Shown here in pieces: positions 45,467-54,372 of a DNA stretch of 64,000 nucleotides. The notes beneath the pieces are model-generated. The model worked only from the letters and a program-made list of their open reading frames with translations, had not been told where the DNA came from and made no database searches. Every line of letters begins with the position of its first letter. Position 1 is the stretch's first letter. The stretch is from Gemmiger formicilis (GTDB lineage: Bacteria > Bacillota > Clostridia > Oscillospirales > Ruminococcaceae). The position numbers were made by a program, and so were the translations under genes. Location: the NCBI RefSeq assembly GCF_900167555.1, contig NZ_FUYF01000002.1:248001-312000 (forward strand), given 5' to 3'.

Positions 45467-45508
45467 TCCAAACCGGGCATACTAACCCGAAAAGGGGAGG
45501 GGATACGT

Positions 45509-46666
45509 GTGCCAAAACAAAATCGCGGGCCGTACATTCTGGCGGCAGGGGCGGCGGCGCAGCTGCTCACCGGAATCCCGGCGGCGTGGGGCGTGTTCCA
45601 GCAGCCTGTTATGCAGGGGTACGGGTTTTCCCGCGGGCAGGCCATGCTGGCGTTCGCGGTGCTTGTTGCGGCCTACGGTGTCGGCTGCGCAGTGGGTGGG
45701 CTTTTGCAGGACGCCCGCGGCCCGCGGTTTGCCGGGCTGTGGGGCACGGCGCTGCTGGCGGGCGGGTTCTTTGCGGCGGCGCTCGTGCCGCCCGCGAACG
45801 CCGCGCTGTTTCTCGTCGTCTACAGCGTGCCCGCGGGGCTGGGCAGCGCGTTTTTAGCCCCGGCGGTGCTGGCGTGTGCGCAGAAGTGGTATCAGGACAA
45901 AAAGGGCTGGGCCACCGGCGTGGCGGGCGTCGCCATGGGGCTGTCCGGCGCGTTTTTTACGGTGTTCGTCAGGGGTGTCGGCGGGGCGTGGGGCATCCGG
46001 GTCTGCTTTGCCGCGTTAGGGGCGGTCATGCTCGTCGTCTGCGGCGCGGGGGCGCTGATTTTGCAGGACCCGCCGCCCAAAGCGCAGAGCGGCCCGCCGC
46101 AGCCGGGACTTGATTACAAACAGATGCTCCGCACGCCGCAGTATAAGCTGTGCGCGGCGGCGGTGGCGCTGTCGGCCCCGGCGGTGCTGCTGTTCAGCCC
46201 GGAAATTTTCAAGATCGCAGCCGAGCGCGGTCTGCCGGAGTCCGCCGCGCCGTACAGCATCGTGCTGGGGTCGGCGGCCAGCGCGGCGGGGCGGATGCTG
46301 CTGCCTGCTGTCAGTGACAGGCTGGGCCGCAAGCCGGTGCTGTACGCGGTGTATCTCGGTCTGGCCGCGGGCAGTGCGTGGTTTGCGTTTGCGGGGCAGT
46401 GGTGGGTGCTGGCGGCCTACGCGGTGCTCACGTTTTTCTACTCGGGCGGCGCGGCGGTACAGCCGTCCTTCAACACCGACCTGTTCGGCCTGCCCCACGC
46501 CGGGGTGAACTACGGTTTTATTGCTTTGGGCATGAGCGGCGGCAGCATTTTGAGCTATATCGGTGCGCAGGCCCTGCCCCTGGCCGCCCGGCACTGGCTG
46601 GCCGGGATCTGTGCCGCAGCGGGGCTGATTTGTGTCAGTCTTGTAAAACCTGTGGAGAATGGTTGA
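45509..46666 (+). CDS. MFS transporter (OFA-like)
   Basis: 385 aa with about twelve membrane segments. GTG start at 45509 with GGGAGGGGA upstream. Segments such as GIPAAWGVFQQPVMQGYGFSR and RMLLPAVSDRLGRKPVLY (the loop 8-9 type DRLGRK motif) fit the oxalate/formate antiporter-like MFS group. Substrate unknown. Divergent from hisS. Confidence 0.88.
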   Translation: MPKQNRGPYILAAGAAAQLLTGIPAAWGVFQQPVMQGYGFSRGQAMLAFAVLVAAYGVGCAVGGLLQDARGPRFAGLWGTALLAGGFFAAALVPPANAALFLVVYSVPAGLGSAFLAPAVLACAQKWYQDKKGWATGVAGVAMGLSGAFFTVFVRGVGGAWGIRVCFAALGAVMLVVCGAGALILQDPPPKAQSGPPQPGLDYKQMLRTPQYKLCAAAVALSAPAVLLFSPEIFKIAAERGLPESAAPYSIVLGSAASAAGRMLLPAVSDRLGRKPVLYAVYLGLAAGSAWFAFAGQWWVLAAYAVLTFFYSGGAAVQPSFNTDLFGLPHAGVNYGFIALGMSGGSILSYIGAQALPLAARHWLAGICAAAGLICVSLVKPVENG

Positions 46667-46711
46667 AATTTTGCGTGGCACGGGGTAAAATATGGTGTTG
46701 CCGGGAGACAT

Positions 46712-46797
46712 GTAGGGGCCGGGCATGCCCGGCCCGCGGCCTTCCTGCAGATGGGCGTTTTCCGTTAGGCGGCGGGCCGCACATGTGCGGCCCCTAC
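46712..46797. repeat. GTAGGGGC-type palindromic repeat pair
   Basis: Head-to-head composite: core GGGCATGCCC, spacer starting CGCGGCCTTCCTGCAG, core GCACATGTGC, end CCCCTAC. Nearly the same composite as 1266-1351 and 57220-57305. Confidence 0.92.
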
Positions 46798-46840
46798 ATA
46801 GCGGCTCCGATAACAAAGTATGTATTTCAAGAGGCTTTCT

Positions 46841-48508
46841 ATGACCCAATCCCAACAACTGCGCAAGCTGGCCGCGCGCTCGGCCACGGCGTTTCTGCTG
46901 GCCGCGCTCTGCGTGTTCCCGCTGTATATCGATAAATTCTCCAACCTCGGCGTTGTCAAATTCACCGGCATCTGCACCCTGAGCTGGGCGTTCGCGCTCT
47001 GGCTCGGCGCGCTGGCCTGTGTCGGCGCAAGGCCGGATCCGGGCCGTCTGCCGTGGAAAGCCGACCCCGCGCTTTGGGCGCTGGGTGCGGTCACGGCGTC
47101 GGGCGTGGTGTCCACCGTGCTCTCCCTCTCGCCGGGGGCCTCGTTCTGGGGGCTTGGCGGCTACTACGGCGGCTGCATGATGGTGCTGTTCACGGCGGCG
47201 GGGTATCTGGCTGTCCGCGCGTTTGCGCCGCAGAAAATTCTGAACGGGCTGACGTTCTGCGTCGGCGTCACGACGGCGCTGGTCACGGTGCTGTATGTGC
47301 TCAACATCTTTAATATCGACCTCATCGGCACGTATGCGGACACGGCAGTTGTCGAGCGCGCGCAGTTTTTCTCGACGCTGGGACAGAAAAACTTCTGCTC
47401 CGGGTTCATGGCGTTTGCACTGCCGCTTGTGTTCTATGCGTTCCTCGTTGCGCGCGGGCCGCGGCACACGGTATTTTACGGTATTCCGGCGTTTTTCGGC
47501 GGGCTGGCGCTGGCCGTGGTGGATGCCGAGGGGCTGATGCTCGGCGTCGGCGTGGCGGCGCTCGTGCTAATCTGCCAGAAAAATTTTACGACCCGCACGC
47601 TGCGGCGGCTGGCGGTCATCGGGGCGTTCTTCTTCTTCCACGCCGGATGGATGCAGTATATGCGCACCCACGTCTACACCCAGGGCGGCAAGCCGATGCT
47701 GGCGGCGCTGGGCCATGTGGCGCAGCGCGGGTTTGTGGTCTGCCTTGTGGTCTGGGCCGCGCTGTATTTTGGCCTGCGCGGGCAGGAGCTGCCGCTGTAC
47801 AGGCCGGGCCGCGTGCTGGCGGGGGGCATCGTCGCCGGTGCGGCGGTGCTGACGCTGCTGGCCAATTGCGTGCCGGGCTTCCCGAGTCTGGGCCGCCTGG
47901 ACGATGTGCTGATCTTCAACGACAATTGGGGCACCTACCGCGGCACGGCCTGGCGCATCACGGTGGAAAGCTGGCTGGCGCAGCCCGTTTGGCGCAAGCT
48001 GCTGGGCGTCGGCCCCGGCATGATGCACACGGCGGTGGCCGATTGGGCGGGCGCGGGCATCACGGACCGGATGAAAACGTTTTATGCCGCCCACAACGAA
48101 TATCTGGAGCTGCTGCTGACCACCGGCGCTGCCGGGCTGGCGGCGTGGCTGTGGTTTGTCATTGCGCACCTGCGCAGGGCCGCGCAGAACTGGCTGCGCC
48201 CCGGCGTAGCGCCCGTCACGCTGGCGCTGGTCAGCTACCTGGCCCATGCGGTCATTTCGATTCGCGTGTCGATGATCTTCCCGGAAATCATGCTGCTTTT
48301 CGCGCTCTTGCAGGTGTTCTGCCTGCCGGAGAAAGGGGATGCCGCGGCAGAAAAGACCCCGGCAAAGCATGGCAAAAAGGCGAAGCCCGACGTCCCGGCG
48401 GATCACCCCGGTCTGGCCCGGCAATGGCTGCCGCCCATTCTTGCCGCCGTTGTGATGATGGCAGCTTGCGGCGCAGCGTCGCGGGTGATTTTTGGTTTTT
48501 TGTACTGA
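46841..48508 (+). CDS. O-antigen ligase-like membrane protein (Wzy_C type)
   Basis: 555 aa with about twelve membrane segments and a long periplasm-side loop after the middle. The loop has GTYRGTAWRITVESW and VGPGMM, then AHNEYLELLLTTGAAGL, the characteristic H-NE-Y motif of the O-antigen ligase/polymerase family. Likely joins or polymerises surface glycans, but no glycan genes are nearby. I start at 46841 (GAGG 6 nt upstream); an ATG at 46820 would add seven residues. Confidence 0.82.
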   Translation: MTQSQQLRKLAARSATAFLLAALCVFPLYIDKFSNLGVVKFTGICTLSWAFALWLGALACVGARPDPGRLPWKADPALWALGAVTASGVVSTVLSLSPGASFWGLGGYYGGCMMVLFTAAGYLAVRAFAPQKILNGLTFCVGVTTALVTVLYVLNIFNIDLIGTYADTAVVERAQFFSTLGQKNFCSGFMAFALPLVFYAFLVARGPRHTVFYGIPAFFGGLALAVVDAEGLMLGVGVAALVLICQKNFTTRTLRRLAVIGAFFFFHAGWMQYMRTHVYTQGGKPMLAALGHVAQRGFVVCLVVWAALYFGLRGQELPLYRPGRVLAGGIVAGAAVLTLLANCVPGFPSLGRLDDVLIFNDNWGTYRGTAWRITVESWLAQPVWRKLLGVGPGMMHTAVADWAGAGITDRMKTFYAAHNEYLELLLTTGAAGLAAWLWFVIAHLRRAAQNWLRPGVAPVTLALVSYLAHAVISIRVSMIFPEIMLLFALLQVFCLPEKGDAAAEKTPAKHGKKAKPDVPADHPGLARQWLPPILAAVVMMAACGAASRVIFGFLY

Positions 48509-48524
48509 ACGGTTTTGAATAGGG

Positions 48525-48560
48525 AAGCGCCGCTCTTGGGGAAAAGGGCGGCGCTTTTTT
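48525..48560 (+). terminator. Terminator after the ligase-like gene
   Basis: AAGCGCCGC / GCGGCGCTT stem (48525-48533, 48548-48556), loop with GGGGAAAAGG, then TTTTTT. Confidence 0.92.
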
Positions 48561-48585
48561 GTGTGGCGAGGCAACGGCAAGGCGG

Positions 48586-48784
48586 CAAAGCCCCTCAGGC
48601 CTCGCAGGCTCGGCCAGCTCCCCACATTGTGGGGAGCCTTTTTGCGCGGGCTGTGCCCGCGAGAAAGCCTCCTCGCACAGCGGGGAGGTGGCCGAGTGAA
48701 ACGAGGCCGGAGGGGCTTTTGCCGCTTTATCACGACCGGGCACATTCCCGTATGCCGCGGGCCGATGCGAGCATCGGCCCCTAC
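48586..48784. repeat. Family-B composite and one inverted GTAGGGGC unit
   Basis: Inverted repeats CTCCCCAC-ATT-GTGGGGAG and CCTCCTCGCACAGCGGGGAGG, framed by CCCCTCAGGCCTCG and CGAGGCCGGAGGGG. Then GGGCCGATGCGAGCATCGGCCCCTAC (48759-48784), an inverted unit of the first family. No gene in 48561-48889. Confidence 0.75.
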
Positions 48785-48868
48785 ACTCCGCACGCCTCTC
48801 TCCCAACTGCGCCATGCGGTTTCGCCGCCCGCTATGCCGCCCGGGGGCTCAAAATGCGAAAAAACAAA

Positions 48869-48918
48869 AGGTTAGCATAAACTAACATCTTGAAAAACAG
48901 GATTCGACCCTTTATAAT
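48869..48918 (+). promoter_or_regulatory. Promoter with upstream inverted repeat, NifU-like/GGGtGRT operon
   Basis: TTGAAA (48890-48895), 17-bp spacer, TATAAT (48913-48918). Immediately upstream lies GGTTAG-CATAAA-CTAAC (48870-48886), a small inverted repeat ending just before the -35, placed like an operator or activator site. Confidence 0.78.
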
Positions 48919-48964
48919 AAAGATAGCTGTGAAAAGCCTAACAATATGCAAAGGAGAGAAAATT

Positions 48965-49669
48965 ATGATCGAATACTCCGCACAGGTCAACGCAATGTGC
49001 CCGATCACAAAAGGACCCAAGCACGGTCCCGCGCCCATCCCCGAAGAGGGCCAGTGGGTCAAGGCGTATAAAATTGAGGATATCAGCGGCTACACCCATG
49101 GTGTGGGCTGGTGTGCTCCCCAGCAGGGTACCTGCAAGCTGAGCCTGAACATCAAGAACGGCATCATCGAGGAGGCCCTCGTTGAGACCATCGGCTGCTC
49201 CGGTATGACCCACTCTGCCGCTATGGCAGGCGAGATCCTGCCCGGCAAGACCATTCTGGAGGCTCTGAACACCGACCTCGTCTGCGACGCTATCAACGTT
49301 GCTATGCGTGAGCTGTTCCTGCAGATCGTCTACGGCCGCAGCCAGACCGCCTTCTCCGAGAACGGCCTGCCTGTCGGCGCTGGTCTGGACGACCTGGGCA
49401 AGGGCCTGCGTTCCATGACCGGTACCATTTTCTCCACCAAGGCCAAGGGCGTCCGCTATCTGGAGCTGACCGAGGGCTACATCCTCAAGACCGCTCTGGA
49501 CAAGGACAACCAGGTCATCGGCTATCAGTTCGTCCGTCTGGGCAAGATGATGGAGGACATCCGTCACGGCAAGGACCCGAAGGAAGCCTACGAGAAGAAC
49601 ATCGGCACCTACGGCCGCTTCTCTGCCGAGCAGGGCGCTGTCAAGTACATCGACCCGCGTGAAGAATAA
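48965..49669 (+). CDS. NifU/IscU-like iron-sulfur scaffold-type protein
   Basis: 234 aa. The NifU_N-like region includes SLNIKNGIIEEALVETIGCSGMTHSAAMAGE and then TDLVCDAINVAMRELFL, with cysteines in WCAPQQGTC, IGCSG and LVCDA as candidate ligands. NCBI-type annotation for this family is iron-sulfur cluster assembly scaffold. Always or often found beside the GGGtGRT gene, as here (20-nt gap). Biological role not established. ATG at 48965 with AAAGGAGAG upstream. Confidence 0.82.
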   Translation: MIEYSAQVNAMCPITKGPKHGPAPIPEEGQWVKAYKIEDISGYTHGVGWCAPQQGTCKLSLNIKNGIIEEALVETIGCSGMTHSAAMAGEILPGKTILEALNTDLVCDAINVAMRELFLQIVYGRSQTAFSENGLPVGAGLDDLGKGLRSMTGTIFSTKAKGVRYLELTEGYILKTALDKDNQVIGYQFVRLGKMMEDIRHGKDPKEAYEKNIGTYGRFSAEQGAVKYIDPREE

Positions 49670-49689
49670 GAGAGGGAGGAACATAGATT

Positions 49690-50688
49690 ATGGCAACTTT
49701 TGAATCCCAGAATCGCCGTATGCCCAAGATCGAGGCCTGCCTGAAGGCCAACGGCCTTGAGAGCCTCGACGCCTGCAACGAGATGCTGCTGGCCAAGGGC
49801 ATCGACTGCGATAAGATCATCCGCGGCATCCAGCCCATCTGCTTCGACAATGCTGTCTGGGCATACACCCTGGGCACCGCCATTGCCGTTAAGCGCGGCC
49901 TGAAGAGCGCTGCCGACTGTGCAGCTGCCATCGGCGAGGGCCTCGAGGCCTTCACCATCCCCGGCTCTGTCGCTGAGCAGCGCAAGGTCGGTCTGGGCCA
50001 CGGCAACCTGGGTGCCATGCTGCTGCATGAGGACACCCATTGCTTCGCCTTCCTGGCCGGCCACGAGTCCTTCGCCGCCGCTGAGGGCGCTATCGGCATT
50101 GCCCGTACCGCCAACAAGGTCCGCAAGGAGCCCCTGCGCGTCATCCTGAACGGCCTGGGCAAGGACGCTGCCCAGATCATCAGCCGTATCAACGGCTTCA
50201 CCTACGTCAAGACCGACTATGACTTCGCCACCGGCGAGCTCAAGGTCGTCGAGACCATCCCCTACTCCGACGGCGAGCGCGCTGCTGTCAAGTGCTACGG
50301 CGCCAACGACGTTCTGGAGGGCGTTGCCATCATGAAGGCTGAGGGCGTTGAGGTTTCCATCACCGGTAACTCCACCAACCCCACCCGCTTCCAGCATCTG
50401 GTCGCCGGTACCTACAAGAAGTGGGCTATCGAGAACGGCAAGAAGTACTTCTCCGTCGCTTCCGGCGGCGGCACGGGCCGTACCCTGCATCCCGACAACG
50501 TCGCTGCCGGCCCTGCCTCCTACGGCCTGACCGACTCCATGGGCCGTATGCACGGTGATGCCCAGTTCGCTGGCTCCTCCTCCGTCCCGGCTCACGTCGA
50601 GATGATGGGTCTGATCGGCGCCGGCAACAACCCGATGGTCGGTATGACCGTCGCCTGCGCTGTTGCTGCTTCCCAGGCCAACGCTTGA
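49690..50688 (+). CDS. GGGtGRT-family protein
   Basis: 332 aa, named for the motif SVASGGGTGRTLHPDN (about residues 255-270). Other conserved-looking parts: LGHGNLGAMLLHEDTHCFAFLAGHESFAAAEG and SITGNSTNPTRFQHL. A soluble protein without signal or TM. Known only as the partner of the NifU-like gene in Clostridia and some archaea; the function is not known to me. GGGAGG upstream. Confidence 0.85.
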   Translation: MATFESQNRRMPKIEACLKANGLESLDACNEMLLAKGIDCDKIIRGIQPICFDNAVWAYTLGTAIAVKRGLKSAADCAAAIGEGLEAFTIPGSVAEQRKVGLGHGNLGAMLLHEDTHCFAFLAGHESFAAAEGAIGIARTANKVRKEPLRVILNGLGKDAAQIISRINGFTYVKTDYDFATGELKVVETIPYSDGERAAVKCYGANDVLEGVAIMKAEGVEVSITGNSTNPTRFQHLVAGTYKKWAIENGKKYFSVASGGGTGRTLHPDNVAAGPASYGLTDSMGRMHGDAQFAGSSSVPAHVEMMGLIGAGNNPMVGMTVACAVAASQANA

Positions 50689-50714
50689 TTTGAACTGAAT
50701 CATTAGGCTTTTCG

Positions 50715-50748
50715 CCGCCCGCTCCGCCATGGAGCGGGCGGTTTTTTT
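50715..50748 (+). terminator. Terminator of the NifU-like/GGGtGRT operon
   Basis: Perfect 11-bp stem CCGCCCGCTCC / GGAGCGGGCGG, 5-nt loop, then TTTTTTT. Confidence 0.96.
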
Positions 50749-50784
50749 GTGTGCGGCAAAGCAGCGCCTTTTTTGCCTTTTCCC

Positions 50785-50813
50785 TTGCTTTACGTCACAT
50801 CTTGCTCTATAAT
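50785..50813 (+). promoter_or_regulatory. Sigma-A promoter of the DivIVA-like/FHA cluster
   Basis: TTGCTT (50785-50790), 17-bp spacer, TATAAT (50808-50813). 42 nt before the first start codon. Confidence 0.85.
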
Positions 50814-50854
50814 AAAATGGTGTATATGTAAATTTTAGTTGGGAGTAGTTACCA

Positions 50855-52210
50855 ATGCCCAAAATCGACATCGACAATTACATAGAGCAGAGCGGCATGC
50901 GCAAGGCGCGCTTTGGCGGCTATGAGCCGGAGGACGTGCATCAGGCCATGGAGGACCTCTGCGCCGATTATGAGCAGCACCTGACCGCCATGACGTCGGA
51001 GCTGCGCACACTCCGGCAGGAGAACGACGCCCTGCGCCGCCACGCCCAGGGACTGGTCATGCAGAACCAGACCCTCTCGACCCAGAACGCCACGCTGGCC
51101 GGGCAGGTGGATAAGCTGCAAAGCTACCGCGCCAATCTCGAAACGCAGTTCTCCACCGTGAAGGAGCGCAGCCATTCGCTGACGAACCAGGTCGATATGC
51201 TGCGCCTGAAAAACAGCGACCTGACGCGGGAAAATAAGGAGCTGACCGAGCGCTGCGAGGAGGCAAACTCCGCGCTGCGCGTCAAGGGCCGCGCCCATGA
51301 CCAGGCCCGCCAGCAGGTCATCGCGGACCGTGATAAAGTCATTGCCGACGCCGAGGCCGAGGCTGCGCGCATCCGCCAGCAGGCCCGGGACGATGCGGAC
51401 CAGATTTTGAAGGACACGAACCTCAAGGCCGAGGCCATCGACCAGCTTGCGCGTGAGCAGGCTGTTGCCCAGGCCCGCAAGATGGTGCAGTCCGCCACCG
51501 ATGAAACGCGCGAGATCCAGAACGCCCACCGTCTGCGGCTGCAGGATCTAAAGAGCCGCATCTCGGAGATGGAAAAGACCCGCGGCGAGATGATGGACTA
51601 TCTGGCAAAAATGATCGAGGAACTGCAAAAAACGCAGGAGTACGCCAGCCAGAACGCCCCGCTGGTCCCCCATAAGGAGGAGCTGGCCGAGGCGGATGCC
51701 GAACCGCGGCTGGATCTGTCGGCCAACAAGGTCGATGCAGCGGCATCTGCGCTGCGCGGCAGCGAGGAAGCCCCCGCGGAGGAGCCGCCTGCCCCGGACG
51801 CGAACCGCGTTGTAGCGCCCGGCCTGGACGACGAGGAGCCGCGGACGAACACGGTCGTCACGCCGTCGCCGGATTATTTTGACACCACCCCGACCCCCCA
51901 GCCCGGCGACGCCCATGAGGAAGTGGAGATTCCCGGCGCGATCTTCTCCTACCCGATCCTGCGCCAGCAGGGAGAGCCGATTCTGGACGAGGGCACGCCG
52001 CCCCCGCCCACCCCGCACCGCCCCCTGATGCCCAGCATCACGCTGGCCGATGAGGACGACGAGGAGAGCGGCAGTGTGGTCCCCGCGCCGATGACCCGCC
52101 CGACGGCCCCGGCGGCCCCCGCCCCGCAAAAAACCGCAAAGGCCCAAACGAAGCGCCGCCGCAAGGCCATCACGGCGCTGCGCGCCCTGCACAGAAAAAT
52201 CGGTGATTGA
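50855..52210 (+). CDS. DivIVA-like coiled-coil protein with acidic/Pro-rich tail
   Basis: 451 aa. N-terminus with RKARFGGYEPEDVHQAMEDL, resembling the DivIVA membrane-targeting segment, then a long coiled coil (about 25-260) with heptads and Gln/Glu/Lys-rich stretches. Residues 265-430 are acidic and proline-rich, and the last 25 are strongly basic. DivIVA proteins mark curved membrane and recruit division or wall factors; the exact role here is unknown. First gene of the cluster; 20 nt before the VWA-FHA gene. AAGGAG-like GGGAG upstream. Confidence 0.8.
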   Translation: MPKIDIDNYIEQSGMRKARFGGYEPEDVHQAMEDLCADYEQHLTAMTSELRTLRQENDALRRHAQGLVMQNQTLSTQNATLAGQVDKLQSYRANLETQFSTVKERSHSLTNQVDMLRLKNSDLTRENKELTERCEEANSALRVKGRAHDQARQQVIADRDKVIADAEAEAARIRQQARDDADQILKDTNLKAEAIDQLAREQAVAQARKMVQSATDETREIQNAHRLRLQDLKSRISEMEKTRGEMMDYLAKMIEELQKTQEYASQNAPLVPHKEELAEADAEPRLDLSANKVDAAASALRGSEEAPAEEPPAPDANRVVAPGLDDEEPRTNTVVTPSPDYFDTTPTPQPGDAHEEVEIPGAIFSYPILRQQGEPILDEGTPPPPTPHRPLMPSITLADEDDEESGSVVPAPMTRPTAPAAPAPQKTAKAQTKRRRKAITALRALHRKIGD

Positions 52211-52230
52211 CCACACGAGGGGAGGACCCC

Positions 52231-53952
52231 ATGAGACAGCATAAACTCTGGCTCTGCACGCTGCTGGTGCTGCTGCTGGCAGCGCTGGGCGCGTTCGGCG
52301 CGGCGGCGGAAACCACCGTAGGCATGTCGGGCGCGGGCAGCTTCAAGATGGAGCAGGTCTATGTCAATGTGCCGGAGCTGGACGTCTACTTTTACGCATT
52401 GGACGGGAACGGCAACTCCTACTCACCCATCAAGGTGCAGGCGGCAGGCCCGGAGCTGACGCTCGGGGACCGCAGGCTGGAGGTCCGCTCTGTGGCAGCG
52501 GCCAGCGACCCGATCTGCTACATTCTGGCGCTGGACAACAGCAAAAGCATCGCACCATCGGAGTTTTATACGATGCTTGGCGGGGTGCGCAAGCTCATCA
52601 ACGCGATGGGCGACGATGACCAGCTGATGCTGTACACGACGGCAGGCAGTACCGAGTGCGTGCTGCCGGCAACGTCGGACAAGAACCTGATGTATAAGAC
52701 GCTGGGCAGCATCAAGCAGGTCGAGGGCAGCATGGACACGGCCCGGCTGATTTCGGCGGTCTACAGTGAGCTGCAGAGCGACTATCAGGCGCTGGCCCCC
52801 CGCAAGGCGGCCATGATCGTGACCGACGCCGGGCAGGTGCTGACGAATATGGCCCTGTTTGCAACGCTGGCCAGCGACGTGAGCGACCAGATCGGTATGG
52901 CGGCGTACATCTACCTGATGACCGACAGGCCGGGCGCGTTTGAGACGCTGGAGAGCGCCGCCGACGGCAGGCTGGTTTTGTGCGAAGCCTCGACACTGGG
53001 CGACGAGCTGAAGAAAAAGCAGGAATACTTCGCCACAGCGCTGGAAATCAAGACCGAGGTGCCCGAAAGCCTCTACGGTGAGCGCCTTGAGACACTGACG
53101 CTGGCCATGCCGCAGCTGGGCAGCGCCATCAGGAGCAGCCAGACCGTCTACATGGGCTACCGTCTGGCCAAGCCCCAGGTGACGAAGGTCGAAACACTGC
53201 GCCGCGACAAGCTGCGCCTGACCTTCAACCAGCCCATCAACGAGAACGCGAACAAACCGCAGCTTTACGAGGTGCGGAGCAAAGATATATGGAACTGGCG
53301 CGTGCAGGTCAAATCCGTGACGATCAGCGAGGATGCCCGCACGGCGGATCTGGAAATCGAGCCGCTCTACAAAGGCGACTACACGGTAGCGCTGAACCGG
53401 GTGTCCGGCAAGATGAGCGCGGCCAACGTCAGCAGCAGCCGCGACACGGCCACGTTCAAGGTGGTCGTCTGGCCGCGGGACAGAGCCTTTTATTTTGCCC
53501 GGTTCCGGGGGCCGCTGCTGATTGCGGCGGTGCTGCTGCTGGTGCTGCTGGGCAGCTGGTGGGGCGTGCGACGCCGGGACCGCGCCGCCGAGCAGGAGGC
53601 CGAGGCCGAGCATCTGCTGGCCGGTGCGGGGGAACCGGACGCCTTGCCCCGCCGCTGGGTCACGCTGTTCTGGAGCCAGCGCTCCTCGATTGCCGAGAGC
53701 CGCTGGGCCGGCATGGTGGAAAGCAGCTTGATTATCGGCAGCGACGCCGCGCAGTGTGACCTCTGTCTGCCGGACCGCAAGGTCTCCCCGCAGCATTGTG
53801 TGTTGGCCGCGCAGGGGGACGCGCTGCTCGTGCAGCCGCTCTCTGACCGGGCCAAGGTCTACGTCAACGGTGAGCGCATCGACGGCGAGCACCGTTTGCA
53901 GAACAATGATACGCTGCGGATCGGCAAGACTACGGTCAGGCTGGTGCTGTGA
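52231..53952 (+). CDS. VWA domain / C-terminal FHA-like membrane protein
   Basis: 573 aa. Signal/TM at 7-27, VWA-type region from about 93 with MIDAS-like D102-x-S104-x-S106 (ALDNSKS), a single TM at about 425-446, then a cytoplasmic FHA-like domain (493-570). The FHA motif is degenerate: GS for GR, VSPQH for VSRxH, and no SxNG (AKVYVNG instead), so phosphothreonine binding is doubtful. The extracellular part could sense or bind while the FHA part docks inside. ATG at 52231 has GGGGAGG upstream. Confidence 0.85.
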   Translation: MRQHKLWLCTLLVLLLAALGAFGAAAETTVGMSGAGSFKMEQVYVNVPELDVYFYALDGNGNSYSPIKVQAAGPELTLGDRRLEVRSVAAASDPICYILALDNSKSIAPSEFYTMLGGVRKLINAMGDDDQLMLYTTAGSTECVLPATSDKNLMYKTLGSIKQVEGSMDTARLISAVYSELQSDYQALAPRKAAMIVTDAGQVLTNMALFATLASDVSDQIGMAAYIYLMTDRPGAFETLESAADGRLVLCEASTLGDELKKKQEYFATALEIKTEVPESLYGERLETLTLAMPQLGSAIRSSQTVYMGYRLAKPQVTKVETLRRDKLRLTFNQPINENANKPQLYEVRSKDIWNWRVQVKSVTISEDARTADLEIEPLYKGDYTVALNRVSGKMSAANVSSSRDTATFKVVVWPRDRAFYFARFRGPLLIAAVLLLVLLGSWWGVRRRDRAAEQEAEAEHLLAGAGEPDALPRRWVTLFWSQRSSIAESRWAGMVESSLIIGSDAAQCDLCLPDRKVSPQHCVLAAQGDALLVQPLSDRAKVYVNGERIDGEHRLQNNDTLRIGKTTVRLVL

Positions 53953-53967
53953 GAGGAACGGCAGCCT

Positions 53968-54183
53968 CCCGGGAACTCCTACTTTCTTTTGTGACCAAAA
54001 GAAAGTAGCAAAGAAAAGTCCCGCTGTTGCGGATGCAGCGGACCCCGCCTTAGGGGCTGCACGCCCCTAAGAACCCCAAAGAGGAAGTCGGAAGGGGCGG
54101 GGGCTAAACGAAAGCAGTATTACTTTTCGTTCTTAACGCCCCCGCCCCTTCCTCCACCTTAAACTCGGGAGTTCCCCCGAACC
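53968..54183. mobile_element. MITE-like element with imperfect terminal repeats
   Basis: About 215 bp without coding capacity. Ends GGGAACTCC and GGAGTTCCC are inverted. Inside lies a palindrome CTACTTTCTTTTG-TGAC-CAAAAGAAAGTAG (53979-54008) and a second long inverted repeat GGAAGGGGCGGGGGC / GCCCCCGCCCCTTCC (54093-54157) with TTTTCG pieces. The structure suggests a non-autonomous element; no target duplication was confirmed. Confidence 0.6.
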
Positions 54184-54206
54184 CCCGCTGCCGGAAACAG
54201 CAGTCC

Positions 54207-54292
54207 GTAGGGGCCGGGCATGCCCGGCCCGCCACTTACCGCCATATCCCTTTTATGGCTCATTCCGTAGGAAGGGGTCTTGACCCCTCCGC
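54207..54292. repeat. GTAGGGGC-type palindromic repeats, two units
   Basis: 54207-54232 (core GGGCATGCCC) and 54267-54292 (core AAGGGGTCTTGACCCCT variant). Followed by a GCCACCTCCC fragment of family B. Confidence 0.88.
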
Positions 54293-54372
54293 CACCTCCC
54301 GGCCGACTGCCGCCAACGTGCCGCCTCACACCAACCAACCGTTCACCCCCCTCCCAAAGGAGCCACTTCACC

